From assembly GCF_003073045.1 (NCBI RefSeq), contig NC_037590.1, forward strand, positions 6,164,016-6,228,015: DNA of 64,000 nt. The letters are read 5' to 3'. The notes under the pieces are model-generated. The model was not told the origin of the DNA. It did no database searches and worked only from the letters and a program-made list of their open reading frames with translations. The stretch comes from Pomacea canaliculata. Taxonomy: Eukaryota > Mollusca > Gastropoda > Architaenioglossa > Ampullariidae. The translations under genes and the position numbers were made by a program. Shown one piece after another: positions 34,740-43,678 of this stretch (positions within the stretch are counted from its first letter, which is position 1; each line of letters opens with the position of its first letter).

Positions 34740-35225
34740 CAGTGATGCCCAACCTTTTTCGGCCTGCGGGCCATATCTATTTCGGACAGCCGTGTCACGG
34801 GCCATATCCATTTGGGACAGCCGTGTCGCGGGCCACTTCACCGCAAAAATACAAAAAAGAAAAAAAATAGAGCAGATACCATTTTTTTATTAGAAACAAG
34901 TTGTACTTACTATTATGTAGTAATTAGTGGGATATTTGAAGTTGTTTTTCCGAAACCAACTTCTGAATGTCCGGCCTCATCGTAGAGACACCAAGTCGGA
35001 GCACTGAATCGAAATGTTCGTCCATCGAAAAAAAGATTGGGAAACGCCCCTACGTGGGGATAAATACTTCTTCTTCCCCTTTTTCGGGTTTTTTTTTTTA
35101 TATTATTATTATTACTAACATGCCGATTTCCTGCACTGTGGGCAGAAGTTTCGCGGGCCGGATGGCACCGCGTCGCGGGCCGGATATGGCCCGCAGGCCG
35201 TAGGTTGAGCATCCCTGCTTTACAC
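34732..35225. repeat. 8-bp target-site duplication flanking the hAT element
   Basis: CTTTACAC occurs directly before the element (34732-34739) and directly after it (35218-35225), perfectly conserved. Confidence 0.9.
34740..35217. mobile_element. Non-autonomous hAT transposon, 478 bp
   Basis: Terminal inverted repeats: left CAGTGATGCCCAACC, right end on the minus strand CAGGGATGCTCAACC, continuing into CGGCCTGCGGGCCATAT on both sides. A perfect 8-bp target duplication CTTTACAC flanks it, diagnostic of the hAT superfamily. Near the left end a roughly 32-bp unit (GGGCCATATC...CCGTGTC) is tandemly duplicated (34778-34836). No transposase frame; mobilisation would need a related autonomous copy. 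The clean duplication suggests a fairly recent insertion. Confidence 0.9.
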
Positions 35226-35449
35226 TATTGAAAAAATAAATGTGTCCTACTAGATGTTTAAAAAAATAGTGCTGTGCATATCCTATCCTATCTGTTGAAA
35301 AACATATTTTCAATGATTTTCTGTGCAAGTCTTGTTGGCTTCATGTTCACATATGCAGTTTTTTATTAATATTAAAAAATTAGTAATAATCCAATTCCTA
35401 TCTCATCAGCAGTGACATGCGCAAACCAAATAGAATAAGCTATCAGAGG

Positions 35450-36075
35450 AAGCAGAGAAGACTGGCTTGAGAGTGATGAGAATCAACAACAAGCAGGAAC
35501 TCCCAATCAAACTTCAAGGAGAGAACATCCTGGAAGAAGACCGCTTCACGTATCTGGGAAACAGTGTCAACAAGGACGGTGGAGCAGATGATGACATCAA
35601 AAGCCATATCAACAATGCCAGGCATGCTTTCAACAGCATAAGCCCCATCCCAAGCATTATCTTTTCACAGTAAGACCTGCATCTTTAACACCAATGTGAA
35701 ACCTGGAGAGTGACAAACACCATCAGACAAGCTGCAGACCTTTACCAACGCCATATTCTGGGAATGAAATGACCCGAAAAGATCTCCAACAGTAGCCTGT
35801 GGAAAAGAACCAACCAGAATGCCACTAGCCAAGACATCAAAAAGGACAAATGGGACTGAATAGGACACACCCTGCACAAACCAGCTGACACAATTGCCAG
35901 GCAGGCTCTTGAATGGAATCCTTGGGCGAAGAGGAGAGTTGGGAGACCAAAGCAGACTTTTCCAAGAATAGTAGAGAGCGAGGCTATTAAAAGGACATCG
36001 GAACCACATGGGCTCAACTGAGGCAGGCTGGCCAAAACCGGGTCTGCTGGGTCCTCGAGGAGCAACAAGGTATAA
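35450..36075 (+). mobile_element. LINE 3' end, 5'-truncated, next to the AAMP 3' end
   Basis: Sense strand encodes VMRINNKQELPIKLQGENIL, EEDRFTYLGNSVNKDGGADD DIKSHINNARHAFNSI, then by frame changes VKPGE.RVTNTIRQAADLYQ-like and C-terminal GRPKQT / WAQLRQAGQNRVCWVLEEQQG segments. It ends near 36075 before an (A)AC-rich tail. Same family as 14575-15325, truncated at nearly the same point. Antisense to AAMP, about 115 bp beyond its polyadenylation signal. Confidence 0.8.
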
Positions 36076-36190
36076 ACAACAACAAAACAATGATCCAAGG
36101 TTATTGGATGACAAAAATAGTTCAAGATTCAATGAAACTCACTATCTGCAAAAAAGTAAATAGCATGAAAGCATAATATTTTCACACTGT

Positions 36191-36196
36191 TTTATT
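36191..36196 (-). promoter_or_regulatory. AAMP: Probable AAMP polyadenylation signal
   Basis: AATAAA on the minus strand, 128 bases after the AAMP stop codon; gives a short 3' UTR. Confidence 0.6.
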
Positions 36197-36323
36197 GATG
36201 TCAACAGTGCATCCTTTTCAACATTTAAAAGTAGTAGAACATTTCCATTAGAAATTTCTGTTCTAAAGAGTATCACAAGAAGCTGTAAAAAATACAGTGC
36301 AAATAGTGGATGCAACAGTTCCT

Positions 36324-36390
36324 TTAAGACTGCAAGCGAAAAACACGAGCTGTTCCATCTTCTGATGCAGAAACCAGACAGCTTTCATCT
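36324..36390 (-). CDS. AAMP: AAMP exon 11 (terminal)
   Basis: One base plus 21 codons and TAA: DESCLVSASEDGTARVFRLQ S. Acceptor taattacag. Last WD blade. Confidence 0.95.
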
Positions 36391-39300
36391 CTGTAATTAA
36401 AATAGGGAAGCAAGCTGATCGTTTCTGTTAATTCGTGATGCTAGACATATCTCAACATCCACCCACACAAAACTTCCCCCTTTTTAAACTTCATCTTGCA
36501 CAGATTATTTTACCACCTCTAAATTTTGAATAACCTGGGATACTGCAGCAAGATAAGCTGCAAGTTTGCCAGTGCTCTCACTCAAAGGCCCTTCAAACTA
36601 AGTAGATCTATCAACTTGTTACATGATACTAGAACACTTTAACTCGTTCAACACTGACAAAATCAACGCCATTCTGTAGCTGTGAAAATGTTCATATCTG
36701 CAAGGTGAAACTTGTATAGCAAAAGTTAAAAATATTACTGCTGTAATTCAAAAATAGCTTATTCCTAAATTCTTGATGGTTTATGTAATCAAGTAATAAC
36801 GTAATAAAGTGGCCAAGTTGGTGAATAAAGAATGAGATCTAAGAATGTTTTGCTACCTCACCAACACTTTCCCAACCTACCTGGAAAGACTGAAATCTAG
36901 GAGACTTGAATTTTTTAATGCCCAGTCCATACAGCCTTGCAGCTGCCACTACGTGTATCCCATGCACGCATAATGCCATCAAGACACGCAGTGTATAAAA
37001 GATAAGAGCTGGAAGACCACTGTAATCTGCACACGCCAGCCTGCCCACAGGAAGCCCACAAAAGAAAATCAGTCTCCATTCATTGTCATTTTTCATTATA
37101 TCTAAATTTCTCTGCCATGTCGTCTGTCAGACACATTTGTGTAGCTATGGCAGATATTAAGCACTGTTGGTCAAACATTCAAGCTTTTCATATGAAACTT
37201 TTAGTCTGTCACCTTTACCAATAAGTTTACTTTAGCATTACTCGATTTCACACAGTTGACTGTTAACATGACCTTAGCATGTATCAAGGGTTCGGTATTG
37301 TCTCTCATGCTAACAATATCATTATTCAGAATGACATTCTGTCATTATTGTTTGCCTGACCACATGCTAATTTAAGTTACATCCCTTTCACGGAATATTG
37401 GGTATTACACACAAGTGCAACTTGAGTGCAACTGTGTGTGAAAGTAGTACTAATGATACTCCTATGGTGAAATTTAGTGAAAGAATATGCTCTAGGGCTA
37501 CATATACACAAAATACACTAAAGAATACTGGACCCACTGGGTGCTGCAGGGTGTGTCTGACTGATGACTTAGGCAGATCCCACACCTCTACTGCACCACT
37601 GTTGGTGCCAGTCGCTGCATATGCTGCCCTGAAAAATACCATGCATCCTCAATCTTCAAACAAAGTCATTAATTTAAACTAATAATGAACTATAAAAACA
37701 TGTGAAGTTAAACATTTTGCTGTAGTGAATATTAACCTACTCGGCAATCTAAAATGTGTGACAATTAAGAAGAAGAAAAAACCTAAGGCAGTATCACAAC
37801 AACTGCCCCGCACCCTCTCTCTCTCTCTCACACACACAAACCATATGTGCACAATATTCTACAGATTACTTACACTGGTGAAAAGCCCACAGCTTCTACT
37901 GCATTATCCTGGTCCCTGTTGACGGCGCAGTTCCATGAGGATACTAGCTGCATGCATAAATCCCAGTCACCATATACTGAGCATAGTTAACAGCAGAGCA
38001 TGCACAACTGCATCATTAACATTATGGCAGGAAAAATAAAAAGAGGTCCCAGAGACCCAGTGATTAGACTCTACTTCTGCCCTGCAAGTCAGAGATTCTT
38101 CAGTTGTAAAGTTTAAGAAAGCATGCTCTACGTAGAAACAAGACATTTATAGACAACGTTATCCATAGGATGGGCAAAGACCAACTACTGTTCTAAAAGA
38201 AAAAAATATTTTATTCACCATGCCAGAAACTGAGTTGAAGATTTTTGCTGTTGCATCAGCACAACCTGATATCACCAGACTGTTGTCTGGACTACAATCT
38301 ATGCTCAAGATGGCTGCCTTTTCTTCCTCTTCATCTTCGTCCTCTTCCCTTCCTCCACTGACTGCTATGGATGATGGTAGTTACTCTCTAAAAATTGCCT
38401 CGCACTGATATACACCTCATACACACTACTTGCATTCAGCTGGCTTTAAAGCTTTCAATAAAATGGCTTTGAAATAGTACACTAATAAAACACTTTCAAA
38501 ATATGTCTATTTCTTACAACTCCGATGTCAACTGTTGTGGAGCAATGGCATGTTTTGGTGCATGTTCATTATTTACAAACCACAGAATGAGAGAGAGATT
38601 CAGAGATAGTTACCTGCAGGAGTAAAGTGGCGCCAGGTAAACTGTGCCTTATTTTCTTTCAAATCCCACAGTTTGACAACACCATCTGCATATCCCACAC
38701 AAGCCGTCTTGCCTGCATCAAATTAGTGGCTGTTACAGCTTATTAGAGTACAGACATCTATCACATTAACAATAGTCATTAATAACCACTTGTACACTAA
38801 TAAAAAAAGAATTTTGGGGACATGAATGATAACCATTTAATCTTTATTAATAGATGTTTAACAAATGACTACTCACTGCACAAACATCAACTTTTATGCC
38901 TTTGATGTTGAGCACTTTTGCAAAGATAATTAGAGACTTACCATCAGGAAGGACTTTGCCACAGAGTGACTGTGTACCATGTGACTGAAATGTTTTGCAC
39001 TCTCCTCCTGGGATTTTCCACATCCACATGTCTCCATCGCTGGTTCCGACCAGCAGAACATGAGCAGAATGGTGCCACTGTAACCACTGACAAATGAAGA
39101 CAGAAAAATTTGGAGACCATAAAATCCATGATAAAATGCTTTCAGTAAACCTATGACATTCAAGTGAAAAGTTGATATCTAAATTAATCTGCCAGTACCT
39201 ATCAAGGAAATAAATGAATATACCAAATATACATACAGATGATCTACACTGTTTGAAATACAAGGTCCCATAATTAACATTCCTTTCAATGACAGACACC

Positions 39301-42004
39301 TAGAGAAAATCAAAAGTCAATTTAAAATGAATTACAGCAGACAAAAATGGATTTTAGTACGTAGGAAAATGTTACAATATATTGAATGCAGAACTAAAAA
39401 CTGTCCAAACAAATTCAATCACAGCATACATAAAAACGGAAAGCATTTACAGCAGTGTAAAAGTGTACCATAATGTCGGAGCCGCAGTCAAATGACCATG
39501 CCAGTTCCTTCTTCTCACAATGCCACACTCTGATTAGTCCATCAAGATCTGCAGAGGCTACATACAATCCATCATGGCTGAATCCTACACAGCTTACTGA
39601 ATTCTTGTGGCCTGTAAAGCAGAACCAAAACAAAACCAAAGAAATCACTGAATGCAGGCTCAATTCAATACTGATATTCCAAATTCTGTTGTAGCATAGA
39701 TTTTAAAAAGACATAAATAATTGATGGATGTTATCATATTACATTAAATATAACCAGCTCAGCACAAATACAACATATGTGTTATTTCTTTTGAGAATAC
39801 TTCGAAAACACACACACAAACCCCCCACCATCCTTTTTAAATTGTTTAATTCTGTCCTCACAAACTAAAAGAGAAACTTCAACAATGCCTTCAGATTTGC
39901 TTGATGCTGACCAACAGCTGGACTTCCACTTATTTTGAAAGATTCTTATTTAAGACTATCTTCCAAAAGGAGAATAAACTCTCTGTAGAGTTACATACCT
40001 TGTCATTTTGGGGCTTTGTTTTGTTTTGTTTTTTTAAGTGGCATCAGAATTGAGCTAATGGCTGATTTCATTAAAAAAAAAATTCCAAAGCAGTGAAATT
40101 ACCTGTACATTCAAATATAACCTGTCCTGTTGTGATATTCCACACATATGCTGCATCATCTCGACCTCCAGTCACCACTCTACCACTGTGCGTAGGGTCA
40201 ACGTGTACTGCATACACCTCTGGTGGTTCCTCTGCTGGGTGTGGCTTTTCTAAACACAAAAATACCCAAAATATTATCTCCAGGAACACCATAATAAGAC
40301 ATCAAAATAACTCAGTGACAAAAGTTGTTATTCTGGACAATGATAAATATGCTGTTACTCGCTAATCTAATTTAATTTAAGAGATTCTCATAGTTCTGCA
40401 AAAATGTAAACATTAAAAATAAAAATCATTCATTCTATTGGCAGCGTCATTACTGGGGATGCAAGACAAAGATCTTGCTGGGTGGAACATTTTGGAAGAA
40501 ATACTGAACCACCAAAAACCACTTTGAACATTGCCCAGCGGCCAAGCAGCTCCAAGTGATTACCAACCCACCAACCAAGGCAGAAATCATCAAGGCCATA
40601 AAGTCTTTGAATACTGGCAAGGCGGCAGGCCCAGATGGCATTCCTGCAGAGGCACTCAAGGCAGACCCCACAGCCACAGCGGAGATGCTACGTCCCCTGC
40701 TGCAGAAAATTTGGGAACAGGAGCAAGTCCCAGAAGACTGGAAGCTTGGCTATCTAGTAAAGCTACCCCTAAAAAGGCAAGCTGACACCATGCAGCAATT
40801 GGCGCGGGATTACGCTAATGTGCCTCACAGGGTTGGGAGACCCAGACAGACATAGAGGAGATCAGTCCACAGTGAGGCGGAGGCAGCTGGCATGACATGG
40901 TCCCAACTGGAAAGGGACGCCAAGAACCGGATCCGATGGCGGGGTGTGGTTGCGGCCCTATGCTCCACTAAGGGTGAATAGGAAGAAGAATTCTATTTGC
41001 TAAAAGAATAATAAAAGTATTGTTTGTATATGCACATTAAAGCAAACTTCTAATCTTAAACAGTAGCTGTACTTATCTGGATGCATTACATGTGCTTCAT
41101 CAGTCACATGTACATATCCCACCCGCTCATCACACAGTATGTTTTTGAAGGATTCAAAACATTTATATTCTGACCTGTATGAGCTCTGAACACAACAGCT
41201 GCCATGTCTTCTACAGGAGTCTGATCGCCTCCTTCAGCCCCCTCTTCTTCCTCTCCTCCCATCTCCATGTCTTGTTCATCAGAGTCTGCAAGGTGAAGAG
41301 ACATGGGTTGGGGGGGGGGGGTAGTTGGGATGAATCATCTGAATTTGCAGCAGGTGCTGCTCATTTTCACAATATCCCTCACACTCATACCTGAATCATT
41401 GCATTTCGAACTTTAACAGTGTGTGTACAATGACTTCTACTAATGCTGTCCATGATGAATTCTAACAGCCTTCAAACACATTTAGAAGCCATGTAAAGCC
41501 TGTAAAGGGCGAAGGATGAATAGGGGAAAAAAGCATCTTCTTGTTTATTAACCCTAAAGTTAATAAAGAATTGATTTATTAAGCTTCATTGATATTTTAA
41601 GCCAATGAGAGTTATTCGAGATCGTTACTCGGCTCTTTCACCACTCAATATTCCGGTTTTCTGTCCTATCCATCCAATAATTTCCGTTTCTAAAATATAA
41701 AAAATATGACGGCTTTTAATTAATTACTCTCAGACAGACCAGCACTAACTAGACAATTGAATACTCATCACACACTGACACAGATAATCAACATATAGAC
41801 CCACTTACTATCATAACTCATCACGAACACCTAATTTTTCTTAAGTATTTATAGTCCAAAAAAATATTCAAAAGCTGAAATAGCTATTTTACCTATGATG
41901 CCTTCGTCTGGCAGGTCGATAACCCTTACGATATTTCTTTCATCTAGCAAATCATCTTCGTTTTCGTCTGCGTCCAAGTATTCATCATTCTGGTTAGGAT
42001 CCAT
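36324..42004 (-). CDS. AAMP: Angio-associated migratory cell protein, WD40 repeats (11 exons)
   Basis: Cytosolic/nuclear WD40 protein linked in vertebrates to cell migration and ribosome biogenesis (its yeast relative is Sqt1); it probably acts as a scaffold or chaperone. Exons on the minus strand, in order: 41893-42004, 41175-41285, 40103-40249, 39469-39611, 38942-39086, 38614-38712, 38219-38361, 37874-37947, 37538-37628, 36881-37040, 36324-36390. About 430 aa, matching the family's 434. Acidic N terminus (about 1-75), then eight blades ending AAYVW, LIRVW, DMWMW, VVKLW, AKIF, VEVW, MRAW and ARVF. All joins are GT/AG and phase-consistent except exon 10, which is one base short. Intron 2 contains a sense-strand LINE relic. 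Head-to-head with a small membrane-protein gene. Confidence 0.96.
36881..37040 (-). CDS. AAMP: AAMP exon 10 (apparent 1-base gap)
   Basis: After gtgggcag it reads AGVCRLQWSSSSYLLYTACL DGIMRAWDTRSGSCKAVWTG H, then meets TAA; the next frame gives SSLLDFSLS and the donor GTAGGT, which joins exactly to RDESCLV of exon 11. Length 160 where 161 is needed. The break coincides with a 6-base A/T homopolymer (36911-36916). Confidence 0.93.
37538..37628 (-). CDS. AAMP: AAMP exon 9
   Basis: One base plus 30 codons: AAYAATGTNSGAVEVWDLPK SSVRHTLQHP; acceptor atttttcag, donor GTGGGT. WD blade. Confidence 0.94.
37874..37947 (-). CDS. AAMP: AAMP exon 8
   Basis: 24 codons plus 2: LVSSWNCAVNRDQDNAVEAV GFSP; acceptor gcatgcag, donor GTAAGT. 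Short exon with the NAVEAVGFSP motif that opens a blade. Confidence 0.92.
38219..38361 (-). CDS. AAMP: AAMP exon 7 (NAGNAG acceptor)
   Basis: Acidic loop (GGREEDEDEEEEK) then AAILSIDCSPDNSLVISGCA DATAKIFNSVSGM, donor GTGAAT. The acceptor is TAGCAG: cutting after TAG (exon from 38364) or CAG (38361) both keep frame and differ by one Ala. Confidence 0.93.
38614..38712 (-). CDS. AAMP: AAMP exon 6
   Basis: 99 nt, phase 1 both ends: KTACVGYADGVVKLWDLKEN KAQFTWRHFTPA. Acceptor tgatgcag, donor GTAACT. Confidence 0.95.
38942..39086 (-). CDS. AAMP: AAMP exon 5
   Basis: 48 codons plus 1: WLQWHHSAHVLLVGTSDGDM WMWKIPGGECKTFQSHGTQS LCGKVLPDG. Acceptor atttgtcag, donor GTAAGT. DMWMWKIP and CKTFQ are AAMP signatures. 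Confidence 0.97.
39469..39611 (-). CDS. AAMP: AAMP exon 4
   Basis: 2 bases plus 47 codons: HKNSVSCVGFSHDGLYVASA DLDGLIRVWHCEKKELAWSF DCGSDIM. Acceptor gctttacag, donor GTACAC. Confidence 0.97.
40103..40249 (-). CDS. AAMP: AAMP exon 3
   Basis: 147 nt, phase 1 both ends: KPHPAEEPPEVYAVHVDPTH SGRVVTGGRDDAAYVWNITT GQVIFECT. First WD blade; GGRDDAAYVW equals the vertebrate GGEDDKAFVW. Confidence 0.97.
40450..40990 (+). mobile_element. Internally deleted LINE relic in AAMP intron 2
   Basis: Sense frame reads VITNPPTKAEIIKAIKSLNT, GKAAGPDGIPAEALKADPTA, TAEMLRPLLQKIWEQEQVPE DWKLGYLVKLPLK, the classic fingers region of LINE reverse transcriptase. It then jumps directly to the C-terminal GRPRQT, AEAAGMTWSQLERDAKNRIR WRGVVAALCSTKGE, so roughly the whole palm is missing. 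Antisense to AAMP. Confidence 0.85.
41175..41285 (-). CDS. AAMP: AAMP exon 2
   Basis: 111 nt, acidic: DSDEQDMEMGGEEEEGAEGG DQTPVEDMAAVVFRAHTG. Acceptor caccttgcag, donor GTCAGA. AVVFRAHTG opens the WD region (vertebrate VTFALHSAS). Confidence 0.95.
41893..42004 (-). CDS. AAMP: AAMP exon 1 (start)
   Basis: ATG (42004-42002) in context AATCAAGATGG opens MDPNQNDEYLDADENEDDLL DERNIVRVIDLPDEGII, donor GTAAAA. VRVIDLPDE resembles the vertebrate IEVVELDPG segment. Confidence 0.93.
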
Positions 42005-42421
42005 CTTGATTTAACAGACTGATAAGTCTAAGAGAGATTTATTTTAAATAAATTAAAAAATTATTTTAAGTTTCTAATGCTAGTGATGGAAACAGTCACG
42101 TTCGCTACATCACAGAAACGATGCTGCTACCATTCGACCCACTGGAACTTGTTTGTAGTTCAGCTCCACGCGCGACATCCGGTGACGTCAAGTGATTTTT
42201 ATCGCAAAAGAACTCCACAGTGTGTGTGTCCTTGAAGGAAGAGGAGTAGCACTGCATCGAAGTGGACTGTCACCTGGAAATCACAACATGAAACTTGGAA
42301 AAGTTCCAAAGATATATATGGGATGGTGAGATAAGTAGCGATATAGCTGGCACCTACTGCAACATGTACTACCGCTGTAGTACCCGTTGTGGTGGGGATT
42401 GTAGAATCTAACACTCATTGC
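42005..42421. promoter_or_regulatory. Putative bidirectional promoter (AAMP / small membrane protein)
   Basis: Short interval between divergent genes. It holds a perfect CRE palindrome TGACGTCA at 42183-42190 just after CATCCGG, an ETS-like core on the minus strand, and a local CpG cluster (CACGCGCGACATCCGG). CRE plus ETS sites without TATA are common at housekeeping bidirectional promoters. Confidence 0.45.
42183..42190. promoter_or_regulatory. CRE site TGACGTCA
   Basis: Full consensus palindromic cAMP-response element, 179 bp from the AAMP start codon. Confidence 0.6.
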
Positions 42422-43536
42422 ATGGGTTTAAATAGGACTGCTCCATATCAGCATCGAGTGAGAGTTATTTTGTACGCTATGTGTAGTAGAATCCCTGGTT
42501 GGACAGTAGTACCAATATCCACAATATTCCTGATTTTGTGGATAGTTGGGAAATTTGAAGTAAAGGTAAGGTTGGTGTCGAGAGTTCTGTCCCTTCTCCT
42601 AACAGGCTGAGGTTATCGGCTCTTCTTGATTTTGTTTTGTGATCGTGCTTCGATTTGGATAAAAGCATGAACGTGTATTTATTCGTGGATAAAAGTGTTG
42701 GGCCTTCGTGTTTACATGTGCTTTTGCTGCGTTTTGTTACTCTTCTGGTTTAAAAAGGACTTTATATAATGTATACAATGTTATTTAAAGTGCGAACTGT
42801 TTGGATCAATCAATCGATTAGGCATTAACGATAGAATAACTTCCAAGCTTTAAATAAACTTTAAAGTAACAACTACCTGAAGTTGCACGCAAACCAATGT
42901 ATTTTTAAAGCGTAAAACGTGATATAAGAAACTGCACCAGACCTGTTTTTAACGGTTGAATGGATTCATGACTACAATCGTATCGACCATAGTGGTAAAA
43001 TCGTACAGTGATCGAATAAGCAAATAGTCGAATAACCCGGTGACCTGTGATATACCTCGTTGGTAGATTTGTACAGAAAATGTCCTAGTGTGATTTTACT
43101 TTTTTTAGTGTGCACGTCTGAGTGTATGGGCTGATCGGATAGACAGAAGGGGGGGGGTTTAAACGCCATGATCTCCCTCTTCAGAAGGAGGAGTTGTTGT
43201 TATTGCTATTATTATTAAAAATAAAGAACACGCTTAAACGAGTAGACATGAAAGAGGCTAATTTATTTGAGAATTGCAGGAGCCGTTCTTAATACGCTAG
43301 GTTACTGAATTTATTGGACGGATTCTTGTTTAGTTAAAGATATTCCTATAGAACACCGAATAAGAATATTAAGCTTTTGTGTTTTTCTTGCTTTGGAGAA
43401 GGAAGAAGTAGCTATTCTGGTTTTACTTAGCAGAGCAGAGCGAAACGCTTGGCGGAATATCCTACCATCACGAAGTTTAAAAACAAAGTTCTTATGGGTC
43501 ACAAATAGTCCCTAATATATGGTTGTTTCGTTTCAG

Positions 43537-43678
43537 GACTGTTGTCGTTGCTATTGGCATCACATCGTTTGTACTTGCCAAGAATTCAGTGACAAAAAAT
43601 CGGGCGGCTGTCATGAAGACAAGGGAACGCATTCGAGAACAAACAAGGGCAGAGCAAGAGGCGCAGCGGGCCAGCTAA
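43537..43678 (+). CDS. Terminal exon of a small single-pass membrane protein (DUF4748-like?)
   Basis: After acceptor gtttcgtttcag one base completes a split codon, then 46 codons TVVAIGITSFVLAKNSVTKN RAAVMKTRERIREQTRAEQE AQRAS and TAA at 43676-43678. One hydrophobic segment followed by a strongly basic, then charged amphipathic helix; this resembles short mitochondrial-type single-pass proteins and the small DUF4748 family, an attribution from memory and unsure. The frame needs an upstream exon ending in phase 2. The nearest exon candidate, 42422-42565 (48 codons, MGLNRTAPYQHRVRVILYAM..., donor GTAAGG), ends in phase 0 and does not fit, so the start is not resolved. Confidence 0.5.

Noticed and set aside
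42422-42565. 48-codon frame ending exactly at a GTAAGG donor
   Set aside because: Ends in phase 0, whereas the downstream small-protein exon needs phase 2; kept only as a possible non-coding first exon.
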